DNA of 64,000 nt from Novosphingobium mangrovisedimenti (GTDB taxonomy: Bacteria > Pseudomonadota > Alphaproteobacteria > Sphingomonadales > Sphingomonadaceae): contig NZ_JANZXA010000004.1 in the NCBI RefSeq assembly GCF_025153475.1, positions 124,001 to 188,000 on the forward strand, written 5' to 3'. Both the position numbers and the translations under genes were made by a program. Below the pieces are notes generated by a model. It was not told where the DNA came from. It did no database searches and was given only the letters and a program-made list of their open reading frames with translations. This document shows, one piece after another, positions 23,728-31,598 of the stretch; position 1 is the stretch's first letter, and every line of letters begins with the position of its first letter.

Positions 23728-25077
23728 ATGGGTGTCGCAGCCGACAAACTCATGGCCCTGGTGGCCAGTCCCGACCGTTTCACGTTTTCCGCGGACGAAC
23801 TGCGCGAAACGCAGATCGCCGCGCTCGACGAGCGGTTTCAGGATCGCAGGGACAGGATCAAGCTGCTGTCGCTGCGGGCGCGCGACGCGGGGATCGAGAA
23901 GATCGAGCGGATTGCCGACATCGTCCCTGTGCTGTTTCCGCACACGGCCTACAAGTCCTATCCCGAAGGCTATCTCATGGATGAGCGCTGGGACCGCCTG
24001 ACCAAGTGGCTCGGCACCATTTCGCCCTATCCGATCGAGGGTGTTTCGCTGGAAGGGATCGAGGGCGTCGACGACTGGATCGAGCGTCTGGCCGCGAAGG
24101 GCTATTTCATCTCCTGTTCGAGCGGCACCACCGGCAAGTCTGCGATGCTGATAGCCTCGCAGAAGGACATGGACTGGTCGAAGATCGACACGGTCAACGT
24201 GTTCTCCTGGGGCTCGGGCGTGAAGCCCGCGCAGGACCGGCTGATCGTGGGCTGCGCGCCCGTGGCCGTGGTGCCCAAGAACGCCACTATCGCGCAGGCG
24301 CAGTACGAGGCATTCGCTAATCCCGAATGGCCGCGCTGGACCTATCCGGTGCCGCCGATCACCGTCGGCTCGCTGACTTCGATGGTGGTCATGCGCAAGA
24401 AGATCGCCGAGGGCACCGCCCGTCCGGATGAAATCGCGCAGTTCGAGGAAACTTCCGCCATGCGCGCCAAGGCCGTGGCAGACGCGGTGCCTGCCACCGC
24501 GCAGTTCATCATCGAGAATCGCGATAAGAAACTGCAGCTTTCGGGCCTGTGGAGCGGGCTGTGGCAGGTCGCCAAGGTAGTGCGCGATGCTGGTTACGGG
24601 CGCGAGGACTTCAACCCCGACAATTCGATCTACGTCGGCGGCGGGCTCAAGCGCGCGCAGCTTCCCGACGACTATCAGGAATATGTCTTCGAGACCTTCA
24701 ACATTCCCGCAGACCGCCACTTCCAGAACTACTCGATGCAGGAACTCAACTCGGGCATGCCCAAGTGCCGCGAGGGCGGCCGCTATCACGTGCCGCCGTG
24801 GATCGTGCCGGTGCTGCTGGACAAGTCGGGCGATGCCGCGCTCGATCACACTTCTGGCGAGATGGAAGGCCGGGCGGCGTTCTTCGATCTCTCGCTCGAC
24901 GGGCGCTGGGGCGGCGTGATTACCGGCGACAAGATCTCGCTCGATTTCAGCCCCTGCAAGTGCGGCAATCACGGTCCTTCGATCCGCGACAACATCGTGC
25001 GCTACGCCGATCTCGAAGGGGACGACAAGATCGGTTGCGCCGGCACGATCGACGCATACGTGCGAGGTGTATCATGA
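23728..25077 (+). CDS. LuxE-like acyl-activating enzyme (adenylate-forming)
   Basis: The 449-residue product has the adenylate-forming phosphate-binding loop SSGTTGKS at residues 131-138 and a cysteine pair near residue 411 (CKCGNHGPSI) like that in phenylacetate-CoA ligases. It ends soon after this point, without the C-terminal mobile domain of PaaK, and in that respect is closer to LuxE acyl-protein synthetases. The expected reaction is ATP-dependent activation of a carboxylic acid to an acyl-AMP, then transfer to a thiol. The ATG has AAGGAGAG upstream. The stop overlaps the LuxC-like start (ATGA), so the two proteins are probably made together as in lux systems. Confidence 0.75.
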   Translation: MGVAADKLMALVASPDRFTFSADELRETQIAALDERFQDRRDRIKLLSLRARDAGIEKIERIADIVPVLFPHTAYKSYPEGYLMDERWDRLTKWLGTISPYPIEGVSLEGIEGVDDWIERLAAKGYFISCSSGTTGKSAMLIASQKDMDWSKIDTVNVFSWGSGVKPAQDRLIVGCAPVAVVPKNATIAQAQYEAFANPEWPRWTYPVPPITVGSLTSMVVMRKKIAEGTARPDEIAQFEETSAMRAKAVADAVPATAQFIIENRDKKLQLSGLWSGLWQVAKVVRDAGYGREDFNPDNSIYVGGGLKRAQLPDDYQEYVFETFNIPADRHFQNYSMQELNSGMPKCREGGRYHVPPWIVPVLLDKSGDAALDHTSGEMEGRAAFFDLSLDGRWGGVITGDKISLDFSPCKCGNHGPSIRDNIVRYADLEGDDKIGCAGTIDAYVRGVS

Positions 25078-26495
25078 GCAACGTGACCGAAGTGCAACCG
25101 GCCGAGGATCTCGTCTCGGCCCCGTTCTTCCTGCGTGGCGAAGTGCTCCACGGGTCGGATGTGATCCAGAAGTCGCGAGACCTTGGCGTTACCTTCGCGA
25201 CGCCGCGCATCCCGTTCGACAGGGCCGTGCCGTCGCGTACCGAAGTGCCGCCGCTGCTCAACGTGCCGCTGGCCGAGATCATCGACTTCCTCGTCGAGAC
25301 CGGGCAGCGGCTGGTGGCCAGCGACAACGATCACATGCAGGAATGCATCGAGCGGATGTGCCGCACGCATATCCTGCCGCGCGCGGTGGTCGAGAATACC
25401 GCGCGCCATGCGGCGGCCTATCTGGACAAGCGCATCCTGATGGCGGAAGTCGGGCAGAACTTTCCCGATCCGCGCGCGCTCGACGAATGGGTGCCCAAGC
25501 AGGACTTCACCGGCCGCAAGAGCTTCGTGCGCGCCTTCGCGCCGCGCCTGATCCACGTGCTGCCGGGCAATTCGCCCGGCGTGGCGGTGAAGTCCGTGGC
25601 GCAGGGCTCTATGGTCAAGGCCGTGAACCTGTTCAAGATGAGCAGTGCCGACCCCTTCACCATGGTCGCGATCCTGCGCACCATGGCGGACATCGATCCG
25701 GAGCATCCCATCGTGAAGTCGATGTCGGCGGTCTACTGGCGCGGCGGCGACGATGCGACCGAGCGCGTGCTCTACCGCCCGCAGTACTTCGACAAGATCG
25801 TCGCCTGGGGCGGCGGCGATGCGATCAACAACGTCATCAAGTACCTCGGCCCGGGCTTCCAGCTCGTGTCTTTTGATCCCAAGACCTCGATCTCGATGGT
25901 GGGCCGGGAGGCCTTCGTCGATGACGCAACCATCGACCGGGTGGCGGACTTGTGTTCGACCGACGTCATGACGCTCAACCAGGAGGCCTGCGTCGCCAGT
26001 CGCTACCAGTTCGTGGAAGGGCCGCAGGAAAACGTCGACCGCTTCTGCGAGCGGCTGCATTTCCACATTGCCCGCCGCGCGGCCGAGAGCGGCGATGTGC
26101 GCAAGCTGGACCAGGACATGCGCGAGGCGGTCGAGATGATGATCATGATGGACGACGAGTTCGGCGTCTGGGGTCGCACCGATGGCAAGGGGCTGGTGGT
26201 CCGTTCCGACGAGCCGGTCGATTTCCACCCGATCAACAAGACCGCCAATGTCGTGCGGGTCGACAGTCTCGACGATGCGGTGAAGTGGATCAACGTGGCG
26301 ACGCAGACGGTAGGCTTCTATCCCTTCGACCGCATGGCCGACTATCGTGACCGGCTGGCCGCCGGCGGCGCGCAGCGGATCGTCCATCTGGGCGAGGCAG
26401 GGCCGTCCACGATCGGCAATCCGCACGACGCAATGTATCCCCTGCATCGCTTCGTGCACTGGATGGTGCACGAGGACGGTGTGGCACCCGCCTGA
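25074..26495 (+). CDS. LuxC-like acyl-CoA/acyl-thioester reductase
   Basis: The 473-residue protein is a LuxC-type member of the aldehyde dehydrogenase superfamily. A nucleotide-binding region HVLPGNSPGVAVKSVAQGSM lies near residues 161-180, and the likely catalytic Cys306 is in NQEACVASR. LuxC reduces an acyl thioester to an aldehyde with NADPH. It starts inside the stop of the LuxE-like gene. No luxA/luxB luciferase genes are near, so this is not bioluminescence; a role in reducing a carboxylic acid to an aldehyde is the natural inference. The substrate is not known. Confidence 0.82.
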   Translation: MSNVTEVQPAEDLVSAPFFLRGEVLHGSDVIQKSRDLGVTFATPRIPFDRAVPSRTEVPPLLNVPLAEIIDFLVETGQRLVASDNDHMQECIERMCRTHILPRAVVENTARHAAAYLDKRILMAEVGQNFPDPRALDEWVPKQDFTGRKSFVRAFAPRLIHVLPGNSPGVAVKSVAQGSMVKAVNLFKMSSADPFTMVAILRTMADIDPEHPIVKSMSAVYWRGGDDATERVLYRPQYFDKIVAWGGGDAINNVIKYLGPGFQLVSFDPKTSISMVGREAFVDDATIDRVADLCSTDVMTLNQEACVASRYQFVEGPQENVDRFCERLHFHIARRAAESGDVRKLDQDMREAVEMMIMMDDEFGVWGRTDGKGLVVRSDEPVDFHPINKTANVVRVDSLDDAVKWINVATQTVGFYPFDRMADYRDRLAAGGAQRIVHLGEAGPSTIGNPHDAMYPLHRFVHWMVHEDGVAPA

Positions 26496-26573
26496 ATCGT
26501 TCTCTTGCGCGCTGGAAACCCATCGCCTGCGCGGAATAGTCTCGCCTGAAAGCATTTTCGCCCGGCTCGCCAC

Positions 26574-26601
26574 TTGCCTGCCTGCGCGGTTGCGCTAGGC
26601 A
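26574..26601 (+). promoter_or_regulatory. Possible promoter of the lipoyl-domain gene
   Basis: TTGCCT (26574-26579), 16 bases, then TAGGCA (26596-26601), in the 173-base gap after the LuxC-like gene. It would allow the lipoyl protein to be made separately from the LuxE/LuxC-like pair. Weak match. Confidence 0.3.
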
Positions 26602-26668
26602 TCAAGGCCAATTGAGGTGGCGCGACGCGTTTAGGCGCCGACATACCCGATGGAGGATCAAGAATACC

Positions 26669-26899
26669 ATGGCCGTTGAAATCCTGCTTCCGAAGATCGG
26701 CTTCTCGATGCAAGAGGGCCAGGTCGCCGAATGGCTCGCGAACGATGGCGATCAGGTGACCGAAGGCCAGCCGCTGTTCTCGCTTGAGGCCGACAAGTCG
26801 ACCAACGAAGTCGAGGCACCGGCGTCCGGTACGCTCAAGATCGTCGCGCAGACCGGCGAGACTTACGAGGTCGGCACCATTCTCGGCTACATCGAGTAA
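26669..26899 (+). CDS. Free-standing lipoyl-domain protein, 76 aa
   Basis: The whole protein is a single lipoyl/biotinyl domain: MAVEILLPKIGFSMQEG at the start, then LEADKSTNEVEAPASG with the modifiable Lys43 in the hairpin, ending VGTILGYIE. The DKS context, not the MKM of biotin carriers, indicates lipoylation, as in E2 subunits of 2-oxoacid dehydrogenases. There is no E2 catalytic or peripheral-subunit-binding domain and no E1 or E3 gene nearby. The ATG at 26669 has GGAGG about 14 bases upstream, a little far. It follows the LuxC-like gene and may act as a carrier for it; this is inference. Confidence 0.85.
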   Translation: MAVEILLPKIGFSMQEGQVAEWLANDGDQVTEGQPLFSLEADKSTNEVEAPASGTLKIVAQTGETYEVGTILGYIE

Positions 26900-26963
26900 A
26901 ACCGCGCGGTGCAAGCGTCGGGGCCGGCTGGACAAAATGGTCAGGCCGGTCCAGACTGCCGCC

Positions 26964-27509
26964 ATGCGCAAATTGCTTGTCCCGATCGCCGCGCTGATAG
27001 CGCTCTCGCTGCCGTCGGCTGCTTTTGCCGAATTGCCGGTCGGCAACAAGGCACCGATGTTCCGTACGTCGGTGGCGCTTGCGGGCAAGACGATGCGCTT
27101 CAGCCTGCGCACCAAGCTGCGACAGGGGCCGGTGGTGGTCTACTTCTACCCGAAGGCATTTACCCAGGGCTGTACCCTGGAAGCGCATGCCTTTGCCGAG
27201 GCGATCGACGAGTTCACCGCGCTCGGCGCGACGGTCGTTGGGCTTTCGGCGGACGATCTGCCCACGTTGCAGAAGTTCTCTACCGAGGCATGCCGCAACA
27301 AGTTCCCGGTCGGCGTGGCCTCGCCGCAGATCATCAAGGGCTACGATGTCGAGCTGGCCCGGCCCGGAACGGCCACCAGCATGACCAAGCGTACCAGCTA
27401 TGTCATTGCGAAAGACGGCACGATCACAATGGTTCATTCGGACATGGACTATCGCGAGCACGTCAAACTCACGCTGGCTGCGGTGAAGAAGCTGGCCAGG
27501 CAGCCCTGA
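26964..27509 (+). CDS. Exported peroxiredoxin, BCP/AhpC-TSA type
   Basis: The 181-residue protein has a signal peptide (MRKLLVPIAALIALSLPSAA, then FA) and a thioredoxin-fold peroxiredoxin domain. The peroxidatic Cys70 lies in VVVYFYPKAFTQGCTLEA; the family usually has FYPKDFTPGCT. The later segment TSYVIAKDGTITMVHSDMDYREH is typical. It should reduce peroxides in the periplasm using an unidentified thiol donor. It starts 64 bases after the lipoyl-domain gene and could share its transcript. Confidence 0.88.
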   Translation: MRKLLVPIAALIALSLPSAAFAELPVGNKAPMFRTSVALAGKTMRFSLRTKLRQGPVVVYFYPKAFTQGCTLEAHAFAEAIDEFTALGATVVGLSADDLPTLQKFSTEACRNKFPVGVASPQIIKGYDVELARPGTATSMTKRTSYVIAKDGTITMVHSDMDYREHVKLTLAAVKKLARQP

Positions 27510-27624
27510 CGGCGCGCCTGACGACAATCACGGCCTCTTGAAAGTAACCGGCCAAGCCGGGTAAGGGCGTCGCTTTCCGCACGGAACCCGTTTCGCGCGA
27601 TCCTTTACAACTGGAGTAATCCTC

Positions 27625-28752
27625 ATGCGTGCCGAAGGGCAGGCCCATATCGACCGTATCGAAAAGGCCCTCGCGCTGGTCCGCAAGTTCCTGGACTGGG
27701 ATCGCGCGGTTCGCCGCCTCGACGAGCTGAACGCGCGCGTCGAGGACCCTACGCTGTGGGACAAGCCGAAGGAGGCCGAGGCCGTCATGCGCGAGCGGCG
27801 GCGGCTGGAAGCCTCGATCGGCGCGGTCAACGAGATCAGCCAGGAAATGACCGACGCCGTCGAGTTCGTCGAACTGGGCGAGATGGAGGACGACGAGGAG
27901 ACGGTGAACGAAGGCCTGGCGACGCTGGCGACGCTGGCCGAGCGGGCCGACCGCGACAAGATCCAGGCGCTGCTCGCGGGCGAGGCGGACGCCAACGACA
28001 CCTACCTCGAAGTGCATGCGGGGGCCGGCGGTACCGAAAGCCAGGACTGGGCCGAGATGCTCCAGCGCATGTACACGCGCTGGGCCGAGCGCAAGGGTTA
28101 CAAGGTCGAGATGGTTGAATACCACGCCGGTGAAGCCGCCGGCATCAAGAGCTGCACGCTGCTGATCAAGGGCGAGAACGCCTATGGCTGGGCGAAGACC
28201 GAGAGCGGCGTCCACCGCCTCGTGCGCATCAGCCCCTACGACAGCTCGGCGCGCCGGCACACCAGCTTCTCGTCTGTCTGGGTCTATCCGGTGATCGACG
28301 ATACCTTCGAGATCGACATCAATCCGGCGGACCTGAAGATCGATACCTATCGCGCTTCGGGTGCGGGCGGGCAGCACGTCAACACCACGGACTCGGCGGT
28401 GCGTATCACCCACCAGCCGTCCGGCATCGTGGTGGCCAGCCAGATCGACCGTTCGCAGCACAAGAACCGCGACATCGCGATGGGCATGCTCAAGTCGCGC
28501 CTGTTCGAAGAGGAAATGCGCAAGCGCGAGGAAGCCGCCAGCGCCGAGCACGCCAGCAAGAGCGATATCGGCTGGGGCCACCAGATCCGGTCCTACGTGC
28601 TGCAGCCCTATCAGCAGGTGAAGGACCTGCGCACCGGCGTCGTCTCGACCGCACCCGACGATGTGCTCGACGGCGAACTCGACCCTTTCATGGCCGCGGC
28701 GCTTTCGCAGCGTGTTACCGGCGAGAAGGTCGAGGTCGAGGACGTCGACTGA
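27625..28752 (+). CDS. prfB: Peptide chain release factor 2
   Basis: RF2 ends translation at UGA and UAA codons. The 375-residue protein has the peptidyl-hydrolysis motif GGQ at residues 248-250 ([15 protein letters not shown]) and the codon-recognition region [15 protein letters not shown], where SPY stands for the usual SPF. The frame is open from the ATG; there is no in-frame UGA with slippery site near the start, so the autoregulatory +1 frameshift of E. coli prfB is absent. No clear SD-rich stretch was needed for it either. Confidence 0.96.
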   Translation: MRAEGQAHIDRIEKALALVRKFLDWDRAVRRLDELNARVEDPTLWDKPKEAEAVMRERRRLEASIGAVNEISQEMTDAVEFVELGEMEDDEETVNEGLATLATLAERADRDKIQALLAGEADANDTYLEVHAGAGGTESQDWAEMLQRMYTRWAERKGYKVEMVEYHAGEAAGIKSCTLLIKGENAYGWAKTESGVHRLVRISPYDSSARRHTSFSSVWVYPVIDDTFEIDINPADLKIDTYRASGAGGQHVNTTDSAVRITHQPSGIVVASQIDRSQHKNRDIAMGMLKSRLFEEEMRKREEAASAEHASKSDIGWGHQIRSYVLQPYQQVKDLRTGVVSTAPDDVLDGELDPFMAAALSQRVTGEKVEVEDVD

Positions 28753-28825
28753 TCCCCGGGTCCCGTTGCCCGTCTGTCGGGAACGGCGCTGTCGCGGATT
28801 TTGCCAAGTCGGTTGCAAGGCGCTA

Positions 28826-29578
28826 ATGGGCCGCATGACCCGGCCCCGCCACCTCGTTTCTGTCGCCCTGACGCTACTGCTGTGCGCATGCCAGCAGCGG
28901 CCGGCGGATGATGGACGTCCCGAAACCGCGCGGGATTTCCCGGTGGCCGACAGGCCGGTTTCGGAAGCGGGCAAGAACAGTTTTGCCTCCGAGGCCCAGC
29001 GCGACAGCGTGAACGAGGCGAACGTGGTGATGGATCTCGCGCGTATCGAACCGGGCATGAGCGTTGCCGACATCGGCGCGGGCGAGGGCTACTACACCGC
29101 GCACCTTGCCGCGCGGGTCGGGCCGAAGGGCAGGGTGCTCGCCGAGGAGATCGATGCGGCCCTGACCGAGCAGCTCGGCACGCGCGTCATGCGCGAGGGG
29201 CTGGAGAACGTCTCGATCAAGCTCGGCAAGGAGGACGATCCGAGCCTTCCGCCCGACAGCTTCGATCGCATCTTCCTTGTCCACATGTACCATGAGGTGA
29301 CCGAACCCTACGCCTTCCTGTGGCGGTTGCGTCCCGCGCTTCGCAAGGGCGGCAAGGTCATCGTGGTCGATATCGACCGGCCCACCGATGCGCACGGCAC
29401 CCCGCCGGCGCTGCTGTTCTGCGAATTCGCCTCGGTGGGCTTTCGCTTGACGGAATTTGTTCGTAAGCCGGAACTGCAAGGGTATTATGCGCAGTTCGAA
29501 GCCGCGGGTGTGCGGCCATCGCCTGAGAACATTACGCCCTGCCGTGTGTCGCACGACGCGAAGGCGGATTTACATTGA
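28826..29578 (+). CDS. Putative lipoprotein with class I methyltransferase domain
   Basis: The 250-residue product begins with a lipoprotein-type signal (SVALTLLLCACQQ, lipid Cys near residue 20). It continues with a Rossmann methyltransferase fold whose SAM-binding motif I is VADIGAGEGYYTAHLA near residue 90. Acidic motif II lies around VLAEEID, and FLVHMYHEVTEPYAF follows. Such exported SAM-fold proteins are common in proteobacteria and are annotated as methyltransferases, but SAM is scarce outside the cytoplasm, so the true activity is doubtful. AAGG lies 5 bases before the ATG at 28826; ATG at 28835 is an alternative. Confidence 0.75.
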   Translation: MGRMTRPRHLVSVALTLLLCACQQRPADDGRPETARDFPVADRPVSEAGKNSFASEAQRDSVNEANVVMDLARIEPGMSVADIGAGEGYYTAHLAARVGPKGRVLAEEIDAALTEQLGTRVMREGLENVSIKLGKEDDPSLPPDSFDRIFLVHMYHEVTEPYAFLWRLRPALRKGGKVIVVDIDRPTDAHGTPPALLFCEFASVGFRLTEFVRKPELQGYYAQFEAAGVRPSPENITPCRVSHDAKADLH

Positions 29579-29623
29579 TGGGCAGTGACTGAGCGCAACG
29601 CCAGGGGAAAGACGAAAAAGACT

Positions 29624-31030
29624 ATGAGTTTCAAGGGTCTAAAGCCGATTGTCTACGGTGGCCGTGAAGTCTGGCCGCTGGTCGAAGGCGGCAAGGGTGT
29701 GGCGGCGACCAACCACGCCAGCTCCGGCGCCTGGGCGGCGGCGGGCGGAATCGGCACCGTCAGTGCCGTCAATGCCGACAGCTACGACGCCGAAGGCAAG
29801 ATCATTCCCCAGATCTATCATGCGCTTACCCGCAAGGAACGTCACGAGGAACTGATCCGCTACGCCATCGACGGCGCGGTCGAGCAGGTGCGCCGCGCTT
29901 ACGACATCGCGGGCGGCAAGGGCGCTATCAACATCAACGTGCTGTGGGAAATGGGCGGTGCGCAGCAGGTGCTCGAAGGCGTGCTGGAAAAGACCAAGGG
30001 GCTCGTCACCGGTGTGACCTGCGGTGCGGGCATGCCCTACAAGCTGTCCGAGATCGCCGCGCGCTTCAACGTCAACTACCTGCCCATCGTCAGCTCGGGC
30101 CGCGCCTTCCGCGCCTTGTGGAAGCGCGCCTATCACAAGGTTTCCGACCTGATGGCGGCGGTGGTCTATGAAGACCCCTGGCTGGCCGGCGGCCATAACG
30201 GCCTTTCCAACGCCGAAGACCCGCTGAAGCCGGAAGATCCCTATCCGCGCGTCAAGGCTCTGCGCGATACCATGCGCAAGGAAGGCATTTCCGATTCGGT
30301 GCCGATCGTGATGGCCGGCGGCGTGTGGTACCTGCGCGACTGGAACGACTGGATCGACAACCCGGAACTCGGCACGATCGCCTTCCAGTACGGCACGCGC
30401 CCGCTGCTGACCCGGGAAAGCCCGATTCCGCAGCAGTGGAAGGACGCGCTGCGCACGCTCGAACCCGGCGATGTCCTGCTGCATCGCTTCTCGCCGACGG
30501 GCTTCTATTCCTCGGCCGTGCGCAATCCCTTCCTGCGCAATCTCGAGGCGCGCTCGGAACGGCAGATTCCCTATTCGAAGGTCGAGGCGGGTGAGCATAC
30601 CGTGCGGCTCGACGTCGGCGTGAAGGGCAAGAATTTCTGGGTAGCGCCCAAGGACCTCGAACGCGCGCGCCTGTGGTCGTCGCAGGGCTTCACCGATGGC
30701 CTGCGCACGCCCGACGACACGATCATCTTCGTTTCTCCCGAAGAGCGCGATGCGATCCGGCAGGATCAGGCCGACTGCATGGGCTGCCTCTCGCACTGCG
30801 GCTTCTCCTCGTGGAAGGACCACGATGACTACACCACCGGTCGGCTCGCCGATCCGCGCAGCTTCTGCATCCAGAAGACGCTGCAGGACATCGCCCATGG
30901 CGGGCCGATCGACGAGAACCTGATGTTCGCCGGTCACGCGGCCTACAAGTTCAAGCAGGACCCGTTCTATTCCAACGGCTACACGCCCACGGTGAAGGAA
31001 CTGGTCGATCGCATCCTGACGGGCGACTGA
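29624..31030 (+). CDS. Nitronate monooxygenase family flavoprotein with Cys-rich C-terminus
   Basis: The 468-residue protein has the TIM-barrel FMN features of the 2-nitropropane dioxygenase/nitronate monooxygenase family: TGVTCGAGMPYKLSEIAARF, the glycine-rich GGHNGLSNAEDPL, VMAGGVWYL and FQYGTRPLLTRES. It is over 100 residues longer than classical family members. The added C-terminal part contains DCMGCLSHCGF and a further Cys (SFCIQK), which could bind a metal or iron-sulfur cluster. The ATG at 29624 follows a short untranslated region after the previous stop. The terminator is at 31056. Confidence 0.82.
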   Translation: MSFKGLKPIVYGGREVWPLVEGGKGVAATNHASSGAWAAAGGIGTVSAVNADSYDAEGKIIPQIYHALTRKERHEELIRYAIDGAVEQVRRAYDIAGGKGAININVLWEMGGAQQVLEGVLEKTKGLVTGVTCGAGMPYKLSEIAARFNVNYLPIVSSGRAFRALWKRAYHKVSDLMAAVVYEDPWLAGGHNGLSNAEDPLKPEDPYPRVKALRDTMRKEGISDSVPIVMAGGVWYLRDWNDWIDNPELGTIAFQYGTRPLLTRESPIPQQWKDALRTLEPGDVLLHRFSPTGFYSSAVRNPFLRNLEARSERQIPYSKVEAGEHTVRLDVGVKGKNFWVAPKDLERARLWSSQGFTDGLRTPDDTIIFVSPEERDAIRQDQADCMGCLSHCGFSSWKDHDDYTTGRLADPRSFCIQKTLQDIAHGGPIDENLMFAGHAAYKFKQDPFYSNGYTPTVKELVDRILTGD

Positions 31031-31051
31031 TCGCCCGCCTAGCCACGCGGT

Positions 31052-31567
31052 TCAGACGGCCGGCTCGGGATTTTCCGGGCCGGCCGTTTTGCTGTCCGGC
31101 GCGTAGCGGGGGTCGGGACCGTGGCGATTGGCGCCCTTCTTGCCGGGAACGATCAGCAAGGTGATGTAAAGCCAGGCGAAGGGCAGGAAGAGCAGCCAGT
31201 CGACATAGGACAGCGGCGATTCGATCAGGGCGCGCGTGTCCGAGCCGCCAAGGCGCGCCGCCAGATCGAGGCCGATGCTGCGGACGACGACGAGCCAGAG
31301 CAGGACGGTCCATTTCCCGCTTTGCCCGAAATCGTGAAGGCGCCGCGCGGAAAGCGAGAAGAGCGGCACGATCGCCAGCGCAAAGACCGCGAAGCGAAGC
31401 CAGGCAAGCGCCTCGCCGGCCAGGAACAGGCGGGCCAGCAGCAACAGCACCACGCATAGTAACTGCGAGGCAACGACGTAGACGATCATCTCGGTGCGCC
31501 GGGCACGGCCCGCCGGAGTGAAGGTTCGCCGGATGGCCTGTCCGAAGAGCGGGAGGTCGCCTGTCAT
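31052..31567 (-). CDS. DUF805 family membrane protein
   Basis: The 171-residue protein has four hydrophobic segments and the family features: an early TPAGRARRTE (usually GRxxRxE), SLSARRLHDFGQSGKW near the middle and a last helix followed by a charged tail (GKKGANRHGPDP). DUF805 proteins are inner-membrane proteins of unknown function. The ATG at 31567 directly precedes the conserved region. It converges on the nitronate monooxygenase gene, whose terminator hairpin is built from the last codons of this gene. Confidence 0.85.
   Translation of the reverse strand: MTGDLPLFGQAIRRTFTPAGRARRTEMIVYVVASQLLCVVLLLLARLFLAGEALAWLRFAVFALAIVPLFSLSARRLHDFGQSGKWTVLLWLVVVRSIGLDLAARLGGSDTRALIESPLSYVDWLLFLPFAWLYITLLIVPGKKGANRHGPDPRYAPDSKTAGPENPEPAV
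31056..31090 (+). terminator. Rho-independent terminator of the nitronate monooxygenase gene
   Basis: ACGGCCGGC (31056-31064) and GCCGGCCGT (31079-31087) form a 9-bp stem followed by TTTT. It begins 26 bases after the stop of the plus-strand gene and lies inside the 3' end of the converging DUF805 coding sequence. Confidence 0.7.
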
Positions 31568-31598
31568 GGCGTGATCTCCCGCTGCAACGGCATGGTTG

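Noticed and set aside
23728..26899. Bioluminescence (lux) operon
   Set aside because: LuxE-like and LuxC-like genes are present, but no luxA, luxB, luxD or luxG and no quorum regulator; the extra genes point to another pathway.
26669..26899. Biotin carrier protein
   Set aside because: The modifiable lysine is in EADKS, not the EAMKM context of biotin carriers.
27625..27760. Programmed +1 frameshift in prfB
   Set aside because: The reading frame is continuous from the ATG and no early in-frame UGA with a CUU slippery site is present.
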